Shown here: positions 39,616 to 48,323 of the stretch, one piece after another
Layout of the letters: every line of letters starts with the position of its first letter
How positions within the stretch are numbered: the stretch's first letter is position 1
Assembly: GCA_002070605.1 (NCBI GenBank)
Contig: MWDO01000002.1
Location: 104,723 to 156,282, forward strand
Reading direction: 5' to 3'
DNA from: Spirochaetes bacterium ADurb.Bin133
Lineage (GTDB): Bacteria; Spirochaetota; GWE2-31-10; MWDO01
Length of the DNA: 51,560 nt
The notes under the pieces: generated by a model
Seen by the model: the letters and a program-made list of their open reading frames with translations, nothing else
Told to the model about the DNA's origin: nothing
Databases searched by the model: none
Position numbers and translations under genes: made by a program

Positions 39616-39660
39616 ATTGTATGGTATGTATTTAATATATAATTTAAGGGAGTATAAAAC

Positions 39661-41133
39661 ATGTTTGATTTAAATCAAACGACCTCGTCGAAGGCTAGAA
39701 TATTTACAAAAGTTGTGAGCGCCGATAGATTAACCCCGGTAAAAATATTAGAGCAAATGACTGTCGCGGCGTTATTGGAGACGGCTTATACGGAAACGGG
39801 TAAAGGAAAGTATTCAATAATACTTTTAAAAGAGGCTTTCACAATATATAAAAAAAATAATAGTTATTTTTTATTAAATCCTAACGGGAAAAAATATTCG
39901 CTCAAAGGTCGGAAAAAATTTTTAGATATTCTGACCGAATTTAGAAATAGAGCTCCATCGGACGATAAATTATACGATTATCCTATACCATACGGCGGAG
40001 CGGGGTATTTAGGATTTGAATTTTTCGAAGAGATAGAGGATATTAAATTTCGTCATGAGAACGACGATAGAAATTTATACGATTCCGCCTTTATATTTGG
40101 CAGGAATTTTTTAATTTTTGATCATCTTCACGATACAATACTGATCGTTTCAATGTATTATTCCGGAGAAATAGAAGATATAAATCTGGAAAATGAGGTA
40201 AAAGCAATAGAAATTGATCTGAAAAAAATATCGGACGGAGCTTATCCGGATTCCTTGGATAAAGAGAAAAAAGCGATAGTTGTTAATCGTTCCGATAACA
40301 AAGAAAAATTCATTGAGAAAGTTAATTATATTAAAGACGAAATTTATAAAGGGAATTTATTTCAATGCGTCATATCAAGAAGAGTCGAGGTTGAGACGAA
40401 TATTTCGCCAATCGAGGCGTACAGAAATTTGAGAATGAGAAATCCTTCTCCCTATATGTTTTATATAAATTTTAAAACGTTTCAATTATACGGGGCTTCG
40501 CCGGAGGTAATGGTTCAAGTAAAAAGAGATAAAGTAGTCGTTAGACCTATTGCAGGTACAAGGAAGAGAGGCGAAAATCCGGCTGAGGATAAAAAGCTTG
40601 AGGAAGAACTAAGATCGGATACGAAAGAGCTTGCGGAACATTTGATGTTAGCGGATCTTGGACGAAACGACGTTGGAAAGATTTCAATAGGGGGAAGCGT
40701 AAAGGTTGTTGAAGAGATGGTAGTTGAAAAATATTCAAACGTTATGCATCTTGTAAGCGAAATCCAAGGAGATATTGATAAAACAAAGTATTCTGTCGAA
40801 GATGCAATTATTTCAACATTTCCCGCGGGGACGGTTTCCGGAGCCCCAAAGATACAGGCGATTAAAACCATTGATTTTTTAGAGGAAATAAGAAGAGGTC
40901 CTTACGCCGGTCTTGTAGGATATTTTGGGAAGGACAATAATTTTGATAGTTGTATAGTCATCAGAAGCGCTATACATATAGGATCTAAGATATATTTGCA
41001 AGCCGGAGCCGGTATAGTATACGATTCGGTTCCGGAAAAAGAGTACGAAGAGACGGAGCATAAGATGTTGGCTTTGTTGTTGTCTCTCGGGATTACCGAT
41101 AGCGAAATGAAAGATATTAAAGAGGGCGCTTAG
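39661..41133 (+). CDS. trpE: anthranilate synthase component I
   Basis: Converts chorismate and ammonia to anthranilate. The 490-residue protein keeps the chorismate-binding core: YKGNLFQCVISRRVEVE, PSPYMFYINF, LYGASPEVMVQV, RPIAGTRKRG, ELAEHLMLADLGRNDVGKI, FPAGTVSGAPKIQA, and GIVYDSVPEKEYEET. The N-terminal part should hold the Trp feedback site but the usual L-L-E-S form is replaced by ALLETAY. AAGGGAG precedes the ATG. First gene of the operon after the attenuator; trpGD begins 1 base after its stop. Confidence 0.95.
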   Translation: MFDLNQTTSSKARIFTKVVSADRLTPVKILEQMTVAALLETAYTETGKGKYSIILLKEAFTIYKKNNSYFLLNPNGKKYSLKGRKKFLDILTEFRNRAPSDDKLYDYPIPYGGAGYLGFEFFEEIEDIKFRHENDDRNLYDSAFIFGRNFLIFDHLHDTILIVSMYYSGEIEDINLENEVKAIEIDLKKISDGAYPDSLDKEKKAIVVNRSDNKEKFIEKVNYIKDEIYKGNLFQCVISRRVEVETNISPIEAYRNLRMRNPSPYMFYINFKTFQLYGASPEVMVQVKRDKVVVRPIAGTRKRGENPAEDKKLEEELRSDTKELAEHLMLADLGRNDVGKISIGGSVKVVEEMVVEKYSNVMHLVSEIQGDIDKTKYSVEDAIISTFPAGTVSGAPKIQAIKTIDFLEEIRRGPYAGLVGYFGKDNNFDSCIVIRSAIHIGSKIYLQAGAGIVYDSVPEKEYEETEHKMLALLLSLGITDSEMKDIKEGA

Positions 41134-41134
41134 T

Positions 41135-42724
41135 ATGATTTTAATATTAGACAATTATGATTCCTTTACCTATAACTTGTATCAGATATTTTTAAAATAT
41201 AATTATCCGATAAAAGTTGTCAGATCCGATAAAATATCAATACCTGAAATTGAAAAATTAAAGCCCTCTTTCATTGTTTTATCGCCCGGGCCGGGAACGC
41301 CTTCCGATGCCGGAATATGCATAGAGGTAGTCCAAAAACTGAAAGGTAAATACCCGATATTAGGTATATGTTTGGGGCATCAAGCTATTTTAGCGGCTTT
41401 TGGCACTCCAATTGTAAACGCATCGAGGATAGTACACGGTAAAGTAGAAAAAATAATACATAACGGAATGGGGATATTTAGAAATATTCAAAACGATACT
41501 AAAGCGACCCGGTATCATTCGCTTGTCGGAAAAGAAAAAGACATCCCCGACTGCTTTAATATTTCTGCGAGGAGCGAGGACGGCGAAGTTATGGCCGTCG
41601 AGCATAAGGAATACCAATTGGTTGGGCTTCAATTTCACCCCGAGTCAATCGGGACAAAAGACGGCGAAAAAATCATAGTGAATTTTCTTCATTATAGACG
41701 AGACAACGTTTCGGTTAAAGAATATCTAAATAAGGCAATGGCGCTCCAAAATTTCTCGTTTAAAGAATCTTACGATATAATGGACGAATTAACCGAAGGC
41801 AATATGACCGACGCTCAAATAGGATCGTTATTAACCTCCTTAGCGATAAAGAGCGTTACAAAAGAGGAGCTTGCCGGTTTTGCTTCGATCTTGAAGAAAA
41901 AAGCTATATCATTTCCAAAACCCGAGGGGGCGGAAAAAAGATTAGATACTTGCGGAACGGGCGGCTCGAAAGACGCTAAAATTTTTAATATATCTTCAAT
42001 TTCTTCTATCATATGCGCTTCTTGCGGAGCTAATATAGTAAAGCACGGCAACAGAGCGGCTACCTCAAAATCGGGAAGCGCCGATTTGTTAGAGGCGCTT
42101 GGAATAAACGTTGAGATGCCGATTGAAAAAAGTATCGAAATGTATAAAAAATTTAAATACACATTTTTGTATGCAAGAAAGTATCACAACGCTATGAGGT
42201 TCGCCGCTCCGGCTAGAGCCGCCGTTGGATTTAAAACAGTTTTTAATTTTATCGGACCGTTGGCGAATCCGGCTTACGCTACTCATCAAACGATGGGAAT
42301 TAGCGATTATACAATGACTGAAAAAATATGCGAAGCTCTAAATATACTGGGATTGAAGAGAGCGATGGTAGTTTGCGGACTAGACGGATTAGACGAAATA
42401 TCGCTAATCTCAAACACAAAAATAACCGAATTGAACGACGGATGGATCAAAACATACGAATTTGATCCGGAGGAAATTGGAATAAAGAAATCAACTTACG
42501 ATAAATTAGTCGGAGGCGGGGTAGAGGAAAACAAACGAATTGCGTTAGATATATTTAACGGAAAAGAATCGCCCAGATCCGATATTGTGTTCTTAAACTC
42601 CGGAGCGGGATTATATACGTACGGAATTGCTAAGACTATCAAGGAAGGGTACGATATTGCAAGATCTGCCGTCAAAGAGGGGAAGGCTATCGATTTGTTG
42701 AATAAACTATCCTCTTTTAAGTAG
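41135..42724 (+). CDS. trpGD: TrpG-TrpD fusion (glutamine amidotransferase and anthranilate phosphoribosyltransferase)
   Basis: A two-domain fusion of 529 residues. Residues 1 to about 190 are the class I amidotransferase feeding ammonia to TrpE: LDNYDSFTYNL, SPGPGTPSDAG, nucleophile Cys in GICLGHQA, and FHPES with catalytic His and Glu. From about 195 the TrpD domain adds phosphoribose to anthranilate: DTCGTGGSKDAKIFNIS, VKHGNRAATSKSGSADLLE, HNAMRFAAPARAAVGFKTVF cut at the metal region, and LGLKRAMVVCGLDGLDE. The fusion matches the enterobacterial order but occurs in several phyla. Confidence 0.95.
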   Translation: MILILDNYDSFTYNLYQIFLKYNYPIKVVRSDKISIPEIEKLKPSFIVLSPGPGTPSDAGICIEVVQKLKGKYPILGICLGHQAILAAFGTPIVNASRIVHGKVEKIIHNGMGIFRNIQNDTKATRYHSLVGKEKDIPDCFNISARSEDGEVMAVEHKEYQLVGLQFHPESIGTKDGEKIIVNFLHYRRDNVSVKEYLNKAMALQNFSFKESYDIMDELTEGNMTDAQIGSLLTSLAIKSVTKEELAGFASILKKKAISFPKPEGAEKRLDTCGTGGSKDAKIFNISSISSIICASCGANIVKHGNRAATSKSGSADLLEALGINVEMPIEKSIEMYKKFKYTFLYARKYHNAMRFAAPARAAVGFKTVFNFIGPLANPAYATHQTMGISDYTMTEKICEALNILGLKRAMVVCGLDGLDEISLISNTKITELNDGWIKTYEFDPEEIGIKKSTYDKLVGGGVEENKRIALDIFNGKESPRSDIVFLNSGAGLYTYGIAKTIKEGYDIARSAVKEGKAIDLLNKLSSFK

Positions 42725-42732
42725 GTAAGTAA

Positions 42733-44163
42733 ATGGAAGATATACTAAATAAAATTGTTGGAAAAAGAAAAGAAAAAATTTCTAAATTTGGTTATAATTT
42801 TGGGATAAAAATTCCGGAAAACAGGTTATATCCGTTAAATATACCGGAGTTCGGCAAAGGAGTAGTTATTACTGAAATAAAGCGAGGTTCTCCGTCCGAA
42901 GGGAGAATGAGGGATATAATTAATGTAGAAGAATATGCGGGAAAATATATAAACGCCGGATCGGATTGTGTTTCGATATTAACTGAAGAAGATTACTTTT
43001 TCGGCAGTATTGAGGACTTGATAAAAGTAAGAATAAAATTCCCAAAAATACCTATATTGCGAAAAGATTTTTTATTATACCCGGAAGAAGTAGAAATATC
43101 GTATAGAATGGGGGCGGATTTAATTCTATTGATTGCTTCAATACTAGAATTTAACGTTTTAGAAAAGATGATTAAAGAAGCGAATAAATTTGGAATGCTT
43201 CCTATCGTAGAAATACATAATGAAGAGGAGTTAAAAAAAATTTCTTCCTTGAGGTTAAAGATAATCGGGGTCAACTCCAGAAATCTAAAAGATTTTAAGA
43301 TAGATACTAATTACCCGATAGGTCTAAGATCGCGCATTAGCAATTCAGAATTTACCGTTTTCGAGTCGGGCATAAAAACATACTCGGACGCATTTTTTGC
43401 CGGATGCGGCGGGTACGACGCTATTTTGGTAGGAACAAGTATAATAAAAGGAAGCGACGTTGGCGAAAAAATCAGAGAGCTGAAATCGGGTTTTATAAAC
43501 GGTATTAACAACAGATCAAAGTTTTATAATGTTATTTTTAATAAGATTTATTTTGAGAAAAAACTAATTGTAAAGATATGCGGAATAACAAATTTGAAGG
43601 ACGCCGAATTTGCCGTAGAAAAAGGAGCGGATATAATCGGCTTTGTTTTTGCCGATAGTCCCAGAAGAATATCGATTGAAAACGCAAAAGCGATTGCCGA
43701 AGCTATCGGAGACAGGGCGTTAAAAGTTGGAGTCGTCGTAAACGACGATATCGATAAGGTTGTCGAGGCGGCGCGAGAAGGATGGCTCGACGCTATACAA
43801 TTTCATGGAGATACAAGCGACGAAGATATTTTGTCTTACAACGTATGTTGGTATAAAGCCGTTAGAGTCAGGGATCAAAGCGACTTTGAAAAGAAATTTA
43901 GCTCTCCTATTATTCTTTACGACGCGTACTCTGAAAAAGAATACGGAGGAACGGGTAAATTAATTAATAATGAAAATTTATTATACGCAATTGAGCGCAA
44001 TATTTTACTATGTTTAGCAGGAGGCATTAACGTCGAAAATATTTTAGATATAATAAAGGAATATAAGCCGCTTATGATAGACGTATCCTCGGGATTAGAG
44101 TCTTACGCGGGAGTAAAAGATTTAAAAAAAATGGAAACATTCCTTGATATTATAAACGACTGA
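42733..44163 (+). CDS. trpCF: TrpC-TrpF fusion (indole-3-glycerol-phosphate synthase and PRA isomerase)
   Basis: Residues 1 to about 255 are TrpC: VVITEIKRGSPSEG (catalytic Lys), ILRKDFLLYPEEV, and IGVNSRNLKDFKIDT, ESGIKTYSDA. Residues from about 278 are TrpF: LIVKICGITNLKDAEFA with the catalytic Cys, GFVFADSPRRIS, VGVVVNDDIDKV, IQFHGD, the Asp of LYDAYSEKEYGGTG, and MIDVSSGLESYAGVKD. Both halves look complete. The operon stops here: no trpB or trpA follows, so tryptophan synthase must lie elsewhere or be missing. Confidence 0.94.
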   Translation: MEDILNKIVGKRKEKISKFGYNFGIKIPENRLYPLNIPEFGKGVVITEIKRGSPSEGRMRDIINVEEYAGKYINAGSDCVSILTEEDYFFGSIEDLIKVRIKFPKIPILRKDFLLYPEEVEISYRMGADLILLIASILEFNVLEKMIKEANKFGMLPIVEIHNEEELKKISSLRLKIIGVNSRNLKDFKIDTNYPIGLRSRISNSEFTVFESGIKTYSDAFFAGCGGYDAILVGTSIIKGSDVGEKIRELKSGFINGINNRSKFYNVIFNKIYFEKKLIVKICGITNLKDAEFAVEKGADIIGFVFADSPRRISIENAKAIAEAIGDRALKVGVVVNDDIDKVVEAAREGWLDAIQFHGDTSDEDILSYNVCWYKAVRVRDQSDFEKKFSSPIILYDAYSEKEYGGTGKLINNENLLYAIERNILLCLAGGINVENILDIIKEYKPLMIDVSSGLESYAGVKDLKKMETFLDIIND

Positions 44164-44220
44164 TAATTATATCAAGAATAAAAAAAAGTTATTAAATTTA
44201 TTAAAAAGTATAAAAATTAT

Positions 44221-44249
44221 TTGCAAATTTTTTGGATATATTGTAATAT
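44221..44249 (+). promoter_or_regulatory. possible promoter of the PilZ gene
   Basis: TTGCAA (44221-44226), 17-base spacer, TAATAT (44244-44249), just 9 bases before the ATG at 44259, implying a leaderless or very short-leader transcript; no ribosome-binding site is seen. Confidence 0.4.
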
Positions 44250-44258
44250 AAATTCGTT

Positions 44259-44600
44259 ATGAAATCGGAAAAAAGAAAATTTACAAGAATTAGAGAAACT
44301 ATTCAAATTAAATATGAAATTATAGATAGTTCTTCTAAAATCCTACAGACTTCTTATACTCAGGATATTAGCGCCGGCGGTTTTTTGATTAGGTTAAACT
44401 CGCCTTTGCCCATTGGCAGCGTTCTGAAACTGAAATTCTTCATTAAAGACGGTTCCGAGTTTATTCCGGCGGAAGCCAGAGTTATTAGAATAGACGAGAT
44501 CGTCGCGGATAGGGTGTACGAGGCTGGGGTTGAATTAATTAATGTAGATAAAAAAGATTTTGAATTATTAATGCGTTATGTTACAAAAAAAACTACTTAA
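44259..44600 (+). CDS. PilZ domain protein (c-di-GMP receptor)
   Basis: A 113-residue stand-alone PilZ domain. The c-di-GMP-binding residues are present: RKFTRIRE (R-x-x-x-R) at the start and TQDISAGGFLI (D/N-x-S-x-x-G) at residues 35-44, followed by the beta barrel with GSVLKLKFFIKDG and AEARVIRIDE. It likely binds cyclic di-GMP and passes the signal on by protein contact. It heads a run with an anti-sigma-type ATPase, a STAS protein and a diguanylate cyclase. Confidence 0.88.
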   Translation: MKSEKRKFTRIRETIQIKYEIIDSSSKILQTSYTQDISAGGFLIRLNSPLPIGSVLKLKFFIKDGSEFIPAEARVIRIDEIVADRVYEAGVELINVDKKDFELLMRYVTKKTT

Positions 44601-44620
44601 AAAATTTTAAGAGAGGCTAT

Positions 44621-45103
44621 ATGGAATTATTTAAAAACGTCGAAAATGGGTTTATCGAGATGATTTTTGGTCCGAGGTGGACGTACATTGCAACGGTAAG
44701 AACTTTTTTGCAAAATTTTCTTTCAATTACGTTGGCGGACAATAAATGGGCGGATGTTATTTCAATGGCGGCGAGCGAACTTCTAGAAAATGCCGTTAAA
44801 TATGCGTCGGACGAGGGAACTAAGATTTCTGTAGAGCATAAAAAAGATGAAAATAAATTGTTTTTACACGTAGAAAATTTTTCATCAAAAGAGAATATTA
44901 AGATATTATTAAGCGAAGTAGAACAGATAAATAGCGGAGAACCTCAAGAGGTTTATCTGATGAAAATGCAAGAAGCCGCTTTAAGAACCGATGGAGGCAG
45001 TCAATTGGGATTAGCCAGAATAAGATACGAAAGCGACGCTTTTATCAAGGTTGACGTTGATAATGATTTGGTAAAAGTAACGGTAGTATTTGACTTAAAA
45101 TAG
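44621..45103 (+). CDS. GHKL-type ATP-binding regulator (slr1658-like)
   Basis: A 160-residue protein with a HATPase fold: N-box ISMAASELLENAVKYAS and GLARIRYESDAF as the last conserved block. The size and the adjacent STAS gene match the slr1658-type regulators, which pair with slr1659-type STAS proteins and resemble anti-sigma-factor kinases. It may phosphorylate the STAS protein at its Ser. GAGAGG precedes the ATG. 20 bases separate the two genes on each side. Confidence 0.75.
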   Translation: MELFKNVENGFIEMIFGPRWTYIATVRTFLQNFLSITLADNKWADVISMAASELLENAVKYASDEGTKISVEHKKDENKLFLHVENFSSKENIKILLSEVEQINSGEPQEVYLMKMQEAALRTDGGSQLGLARIRYESDAFIKVDVDNDLVKVTVVFDLK

Positions 45104-45122
45104 TAAAATTTAAGGAGTTATT

Positions 45123-45509
45123 ATGAATAGTTTTGGAATTGATAATGTTATAACAGAAAAAGCAACGGTAGAGTTATCGGATATTTCTAACGGAATGAAA
45201 GTAACTTTTAGCGGCGATATCGACGTTCAAAATCCCGAACCTATATTTGTTCCATTTTTTGAACAAATACATAATAAAGTTTTAGAAAATAATATTAAGT
45301 ATGTCGAGCTGGATTTTAGCAAATTAACGTTTTTAAACTCCAGCGGTATTAAAACGCTGATCAAGTGGATAACAAAGGTAACTCCTTTACCTGTTGAAAA
45401 AAAATACAGATTTAAAATTGTGGCTAATTCGGAGATAACATGGCAGGAGACCTCCTTAAAAATGTTGTCTATGTTGGCTCCGGGACTTATAGAGATTCAG
45501 ATTAAATAA
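45123..45509 (+). CDS. STAS-domain regulator (slr1659-like)
   Basis: A 128-residue STAS/anti-anti-sigma-like domain: MKVTFSGDIDVQNPEPIFVP, KYVELDFSKLTFLNSSGIKTLIKW with the phospho-acceptor-like Ser in NSSGI. Pairing with the upstream ATPase fits a phosphorylation-controlled partner switch. AAGGAG lies 6 bases before the ATG. Confidence 0.78.
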   Translation: MNSFGIDNVITEKATVELSDISNGMKVTFSGDIDVQNPEPIFVPFFEQIHNKVLENNIKYVELDFSKLTFLNSSGIKTLIKWITKVTPLPVEKKYRFKIVANSEITWQETSLKMLSMLAPGLIEIQIK

Positions 45510-45598
45510 AGTATTAGATTAATTTATATTTCTTTTTTACCTATTAAATAAATTTTTAACCCCTTTTTTTATTTATAGATTAGCGGCTCGGGTTGGCG

Positions 45599-47281
45599 AT
45601 GGAAAAGAAAAGAATATTGAGAATAAAAGTTATTATCATCGGAGTTCTTGTAATTGCCTTGTTTTGTATTTTTTCTATATCGCTGTATTCAAACCTGATA
45701 ATTTATTCCAAGAAAAGCAAAAAATTTTTTTTAAATGATTTTTTCTCAAACGGGAAAAAAGATAATTTGACCTATCAAATAAAAAGCAACGACGCTAGAG
45801 AGACAATAGTCTATAAAATGGAAATTCCAAAAAAAGAATTTGATCGAATTAACTCAGAAAATTACAAAATAGTAATATATAGAATAGCAAGCCATTGGTA
45901 TAAAGTTTATTTTAATGGAATACTAATTGGTTCTGTCGGAAATTTAGAGAACGACTCTAGTATTGTTTGGAATACGATAAATTATTTTGATATTGATAAA
46001 AATTTGATAAAAGACATTAATGAAATAAGCATAGAAATATATTATACATACGAGATAGGAGCGCTTTCATTTCCGCCTATAATAACCGACGTTAAAGAAG
46101 CAAACAGACTAATGAATTGGTTTAAATTTGTTTTATCAAACATTTACATAATAGCGATAGGAATAATGTGGTTTAGTTTCTTATTATTGATGATACTGTC
46201 AAATTTAATGAAAAACCCCAAAAAAGAATATTTATACTATTCTTTAGCGACGTTGCTTTTTTCTTTTTATATTTTTGACAATATTTTGATATACGATATG
46301 ATATTTTCGACCATTATTTTTAAGAAAATTATATTTTCATGCTTATATCTATCCGTTTCTTTTGTGTCTTTAGCTATATACAGGGAATTTAAAGGTAAAA
46401 TTAATTTAATTTCCATTGTTTTAATTTTATTCAGCGCGATAGTAATTATATTTTTTTCAAATAATATGGTTTTATTAAAGAAAATGGCCGGCATTTTTAA
46501 TATTTTAATAATACTAAATATTTTAGGTTGGATTTATTCAACGTTTAAAAACCTGAAAATTTCTAACGACGCAAAAGTAATTTTTTCAGCGAGTATATTT
46601 TTAATGATAGTAACGACCTACGATATTTTCTTTATGGTTTTTGGGAAAACCGGAATTTATAATACCATTAGTACAAATATTTTGGGCTCTATATTTTTCT
46701 CGTTAGTTATAATAGTATTGGTTGTTTTTGACTATATTGAGTTGTATAGTAAAATGTCTTGGGAAAAGGAGAGAGCCGATCTTTTTTATGAAAAATCTTC
46801 GCGCGACTCTCTAACCGGCGTATATAATCGTCAATATGTCGAAAGTTATATAGAGAATTTAACTCCGCCTTTCTCCCTATTAATGATTGATACCGATCGC
46901 TTTAAAGAAATTAATGACACATATGGGCATCTGGTCGGCGACGAAATAATTAAATACATCGCTAGAGAGTCCGTTAATAATGTAAGAAGCGGAGACGTCG
47001 TCGCAAGGTGGGGCGGAGACGAGTTTGTAATAGCGCTCAAACACCGTGGTGAAAAGGACAATTCGCTATATGTAGCCGAAAAAGTCAGAAACGCTATAAA
47101 AAAAACTTATACAATCGACGGATTGAATTTTAACGTTACTTTATCAATGGGATTGTATACGGTTGAAAGTAAAGAAGAAAATAAGATAATTTTTAAAAAA
47201 GCCGACGACGCTTTGTATATATCAAAAGAGAACGGCAGAGATAGAATAACGGTTTGGAAAGAAAATATGCGTTCAGTTTAG
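45599..47281 (+). CDS. membrane diguanylate cyclase (GGDEF)
   Basis: A 560-residue sensor enzyme with one membrane helix (about 9-30), an extracytoplasmic domain (about 31-178), then about seven membrane helices (about 180-385) in the manner of 7TMR-DISM receptors. The GGDEF domain follows: SRDSLTGVYNRQYVES, LLMIDTDRFKEINDTYGHLVGD, and the intact RWGGDEFVIALKHRGEK signature. RSGD, five residues before GGDEF, is the inhibitory I-site, so product inhibition is expected. It makes c-di-GMP, the ligand of the PilZ protein three genes upstream. ATG 45599 is preferred; TTG 45593 is also possible. Confidence 0.88.
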   Translation: MEKKRILRIKVIIIGVLVIALFCIFSISLYSNLIIYSKKSKKFFLNDFFSNGKKDNLTYQIKSNDARETIVYKMEIPKKEFDRINSENYKIVIYRIASHWYKVYFNGILIGSVGNLENDSSIVWNTINYFDIDKNLIKDINEISIEIYYTYEIGALSFPPIITDVKEANRLMNWFKFVLSNIYIIAIGIMWFSFLLLMILSNLMKNPKKEYLYYSLATLLFSFYIFDNILIYDMIFSTIIFKKIIFSCLYLSVSFVSLAIYREFKGKINLISIVLILFSAIVIIFFSNNMVLLKKMAGIFNILIILNILGWIYSTFKNLKISNDAKVIFSASIFLMIVTTYDIFFMVFGKTGIYNTISTNILGSIFFSLVIIVLVVFDYIELYSKMSWEKERADLFYEKSSRDSLTGVYNRQYVESYIENLTPPFSLLMIDTDRFKEINDTYGHLVGDEIIKYIARESVNNVRSGDVVARWGGDEFVIALKHRGEKDNSLYVAEKVRNAIKKTYTIDGLNFNVTLSMGLYTVESKEENKIIFKKADDALYISKENGRDRITVWKENMRSV

Positions 47282-47560
47282 ATTAAAGATAAACATATTT
47301 TTTTCCAGATACATGATCTCTGTATTATATGTTTTACTATATCCGATCTCCGGTATTTCTACTTTTATATCAAATTTTCCGGGATACAGAATAATATCGC
47401 GTTTATCGCCTTTGTTAATATTTAACCCCTGAATATTTATATTTTCTATTGTTATTAAAATATCAAATTTAGAATTATTTTGAATTATTAATAAATTGGG
47501 ATTTAATAAGCTGCATGATAGCGATAAAGCCAGTAGTAAAATGTACGAAATATGTTTCAT
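47273..47560 (-). CDS. small lipoprotein, unknown
   Basis: A 95-residue protein with lipobox LALSLSC (Cys about 16), then a beta-rich body (FDILITIENINIQGL, GDKRDIILYPGKFDIKVE) resembling a small beta-sandwich with a PEGA-like look (YPGKFDIKV). GAGGAG sits 6 bases before the ATG at 47560, which decides the start. Its last bases overlap the diguanylate cyclase gene end on the other strand. Confidence 0.6.
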   Translation of the reverse strand: MKHISYILLLALSLSCSLLNPNLLIIQNNSKFDILITIENINIQGLNINKGDKRDIILYPGKFDIKVEIPEIGYSKTYNTEIMYLEKNMFIFNLN

Positions 47561-47587
47561 AAACATCTCCTCGTTTTTAATATTTGA

Positions 47588-47615
47588 TTGACAAAAAATA
47601 GTATAAAACTATATT
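47588..47615 (+). promoter_or_regulatory. promoter of the PHP gene
   Basis: Perfect TTGACA (47588-47593), 16-base spacer, TATATT (47610-47615), in the divergent gap before the PHP-domain gene. Confidence 0.6.
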
Positions 47616-47674
47616 ATATATAACAACTAAAACATTAAAACGATATACAAAAAAAAACAAAAAAAACAAAAAAT

Positions 47675-48298
47675 ATGTTAATTGATCTGCATAATCACAC
47701 AAATCAACATTCTTCGTGCTCTCGCATTTCGGCGACAGATCTGATAGAACAGTATATAAGGAGCGGTATCGACGGAATTTGCATAACAGATCACAATTAT
47801 TTATGGAACGATAAAGAAAAAAATGATCTTAAAAAAAAATATGAGGATAAAATAAAAATATTTTTTGGCGCGGAAATAGACGCGGATATAGGTCATGTTC
47901 TTGTTTTTTCATATAAAGATCATGATTTGTATGAAAATTTAAAATATATTCCAATTAATTTGTTGTATAGGAAAATTAATCTTGAAACGACGGCTTTAAT
48001 CTGGGCGCATCCTTTACGATGGCGAAATAAAAACTCTACGGATTTTAATAAAAACAATATAAAGAAATTTGACGCCATAGAATTGTTAAACGGTAATTGC
48101 GACGAGGAGACTATATTAAGTACTAAAAAAATATTTGGTAAGCATAATTGCAAATTTGTAGGGGGAAGCGACACGCATTCGCTCGATATGGCTATAAAAT
48201 ATGGAACAGATTTTGAAAATAGCGTTAAGGATCAAAAAGATTTGGTTTATTCTATAAAATATGGAAAATTTAAACCGGTAAAACTTAAAAAGTTATAA
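47675..48298 (+). CDS. PHP-domain phosphoesterase
   Basis: A 207-residue PHP domain. Motif I is LIDLHNHTNQHSSCS (H-x-H), then ICITDHNYLW, GAEIDADIGHVLVFS, IWAHPLRW and the closing GGSDTHSLDMA. Metal ligands are present at all usual places, so it is a likely metal-dependent phosphoesterase; the substrate is unknown. No ribosome-binding site is visible before the ATG. The next gene starts 26 bases after its stop. Confidence 0.85.
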   Translation: MLIDLHNHTNQHSSCSRISATDLIEQYIRSGIDGICITDHNYLWNDKEKNDLKKKYEDKIKIFFGAEIDADIGHVLVFSYKDHDLYENLKYIPINLLYRKINLETTALIWAHPLRWRNKNSTDFNKNNIKKFDAIELLNGNCDEETILSTKKIFGKHNCKFVGGSDTHSLDMAIKYGTDFENSVKDQKDLVYSIKYGKFKPVKLKKL

Positions 48299-48323
48299 AA
48301 AAATGATTTATAGAGGGAAGGCG

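Noticed and set aside
45510-45598. A promoter or terminator between the STAS and diguanylate cyclase genes
   Set aside because: AT-rich with T-runs but no stem and no convincing -35/-10 pair.
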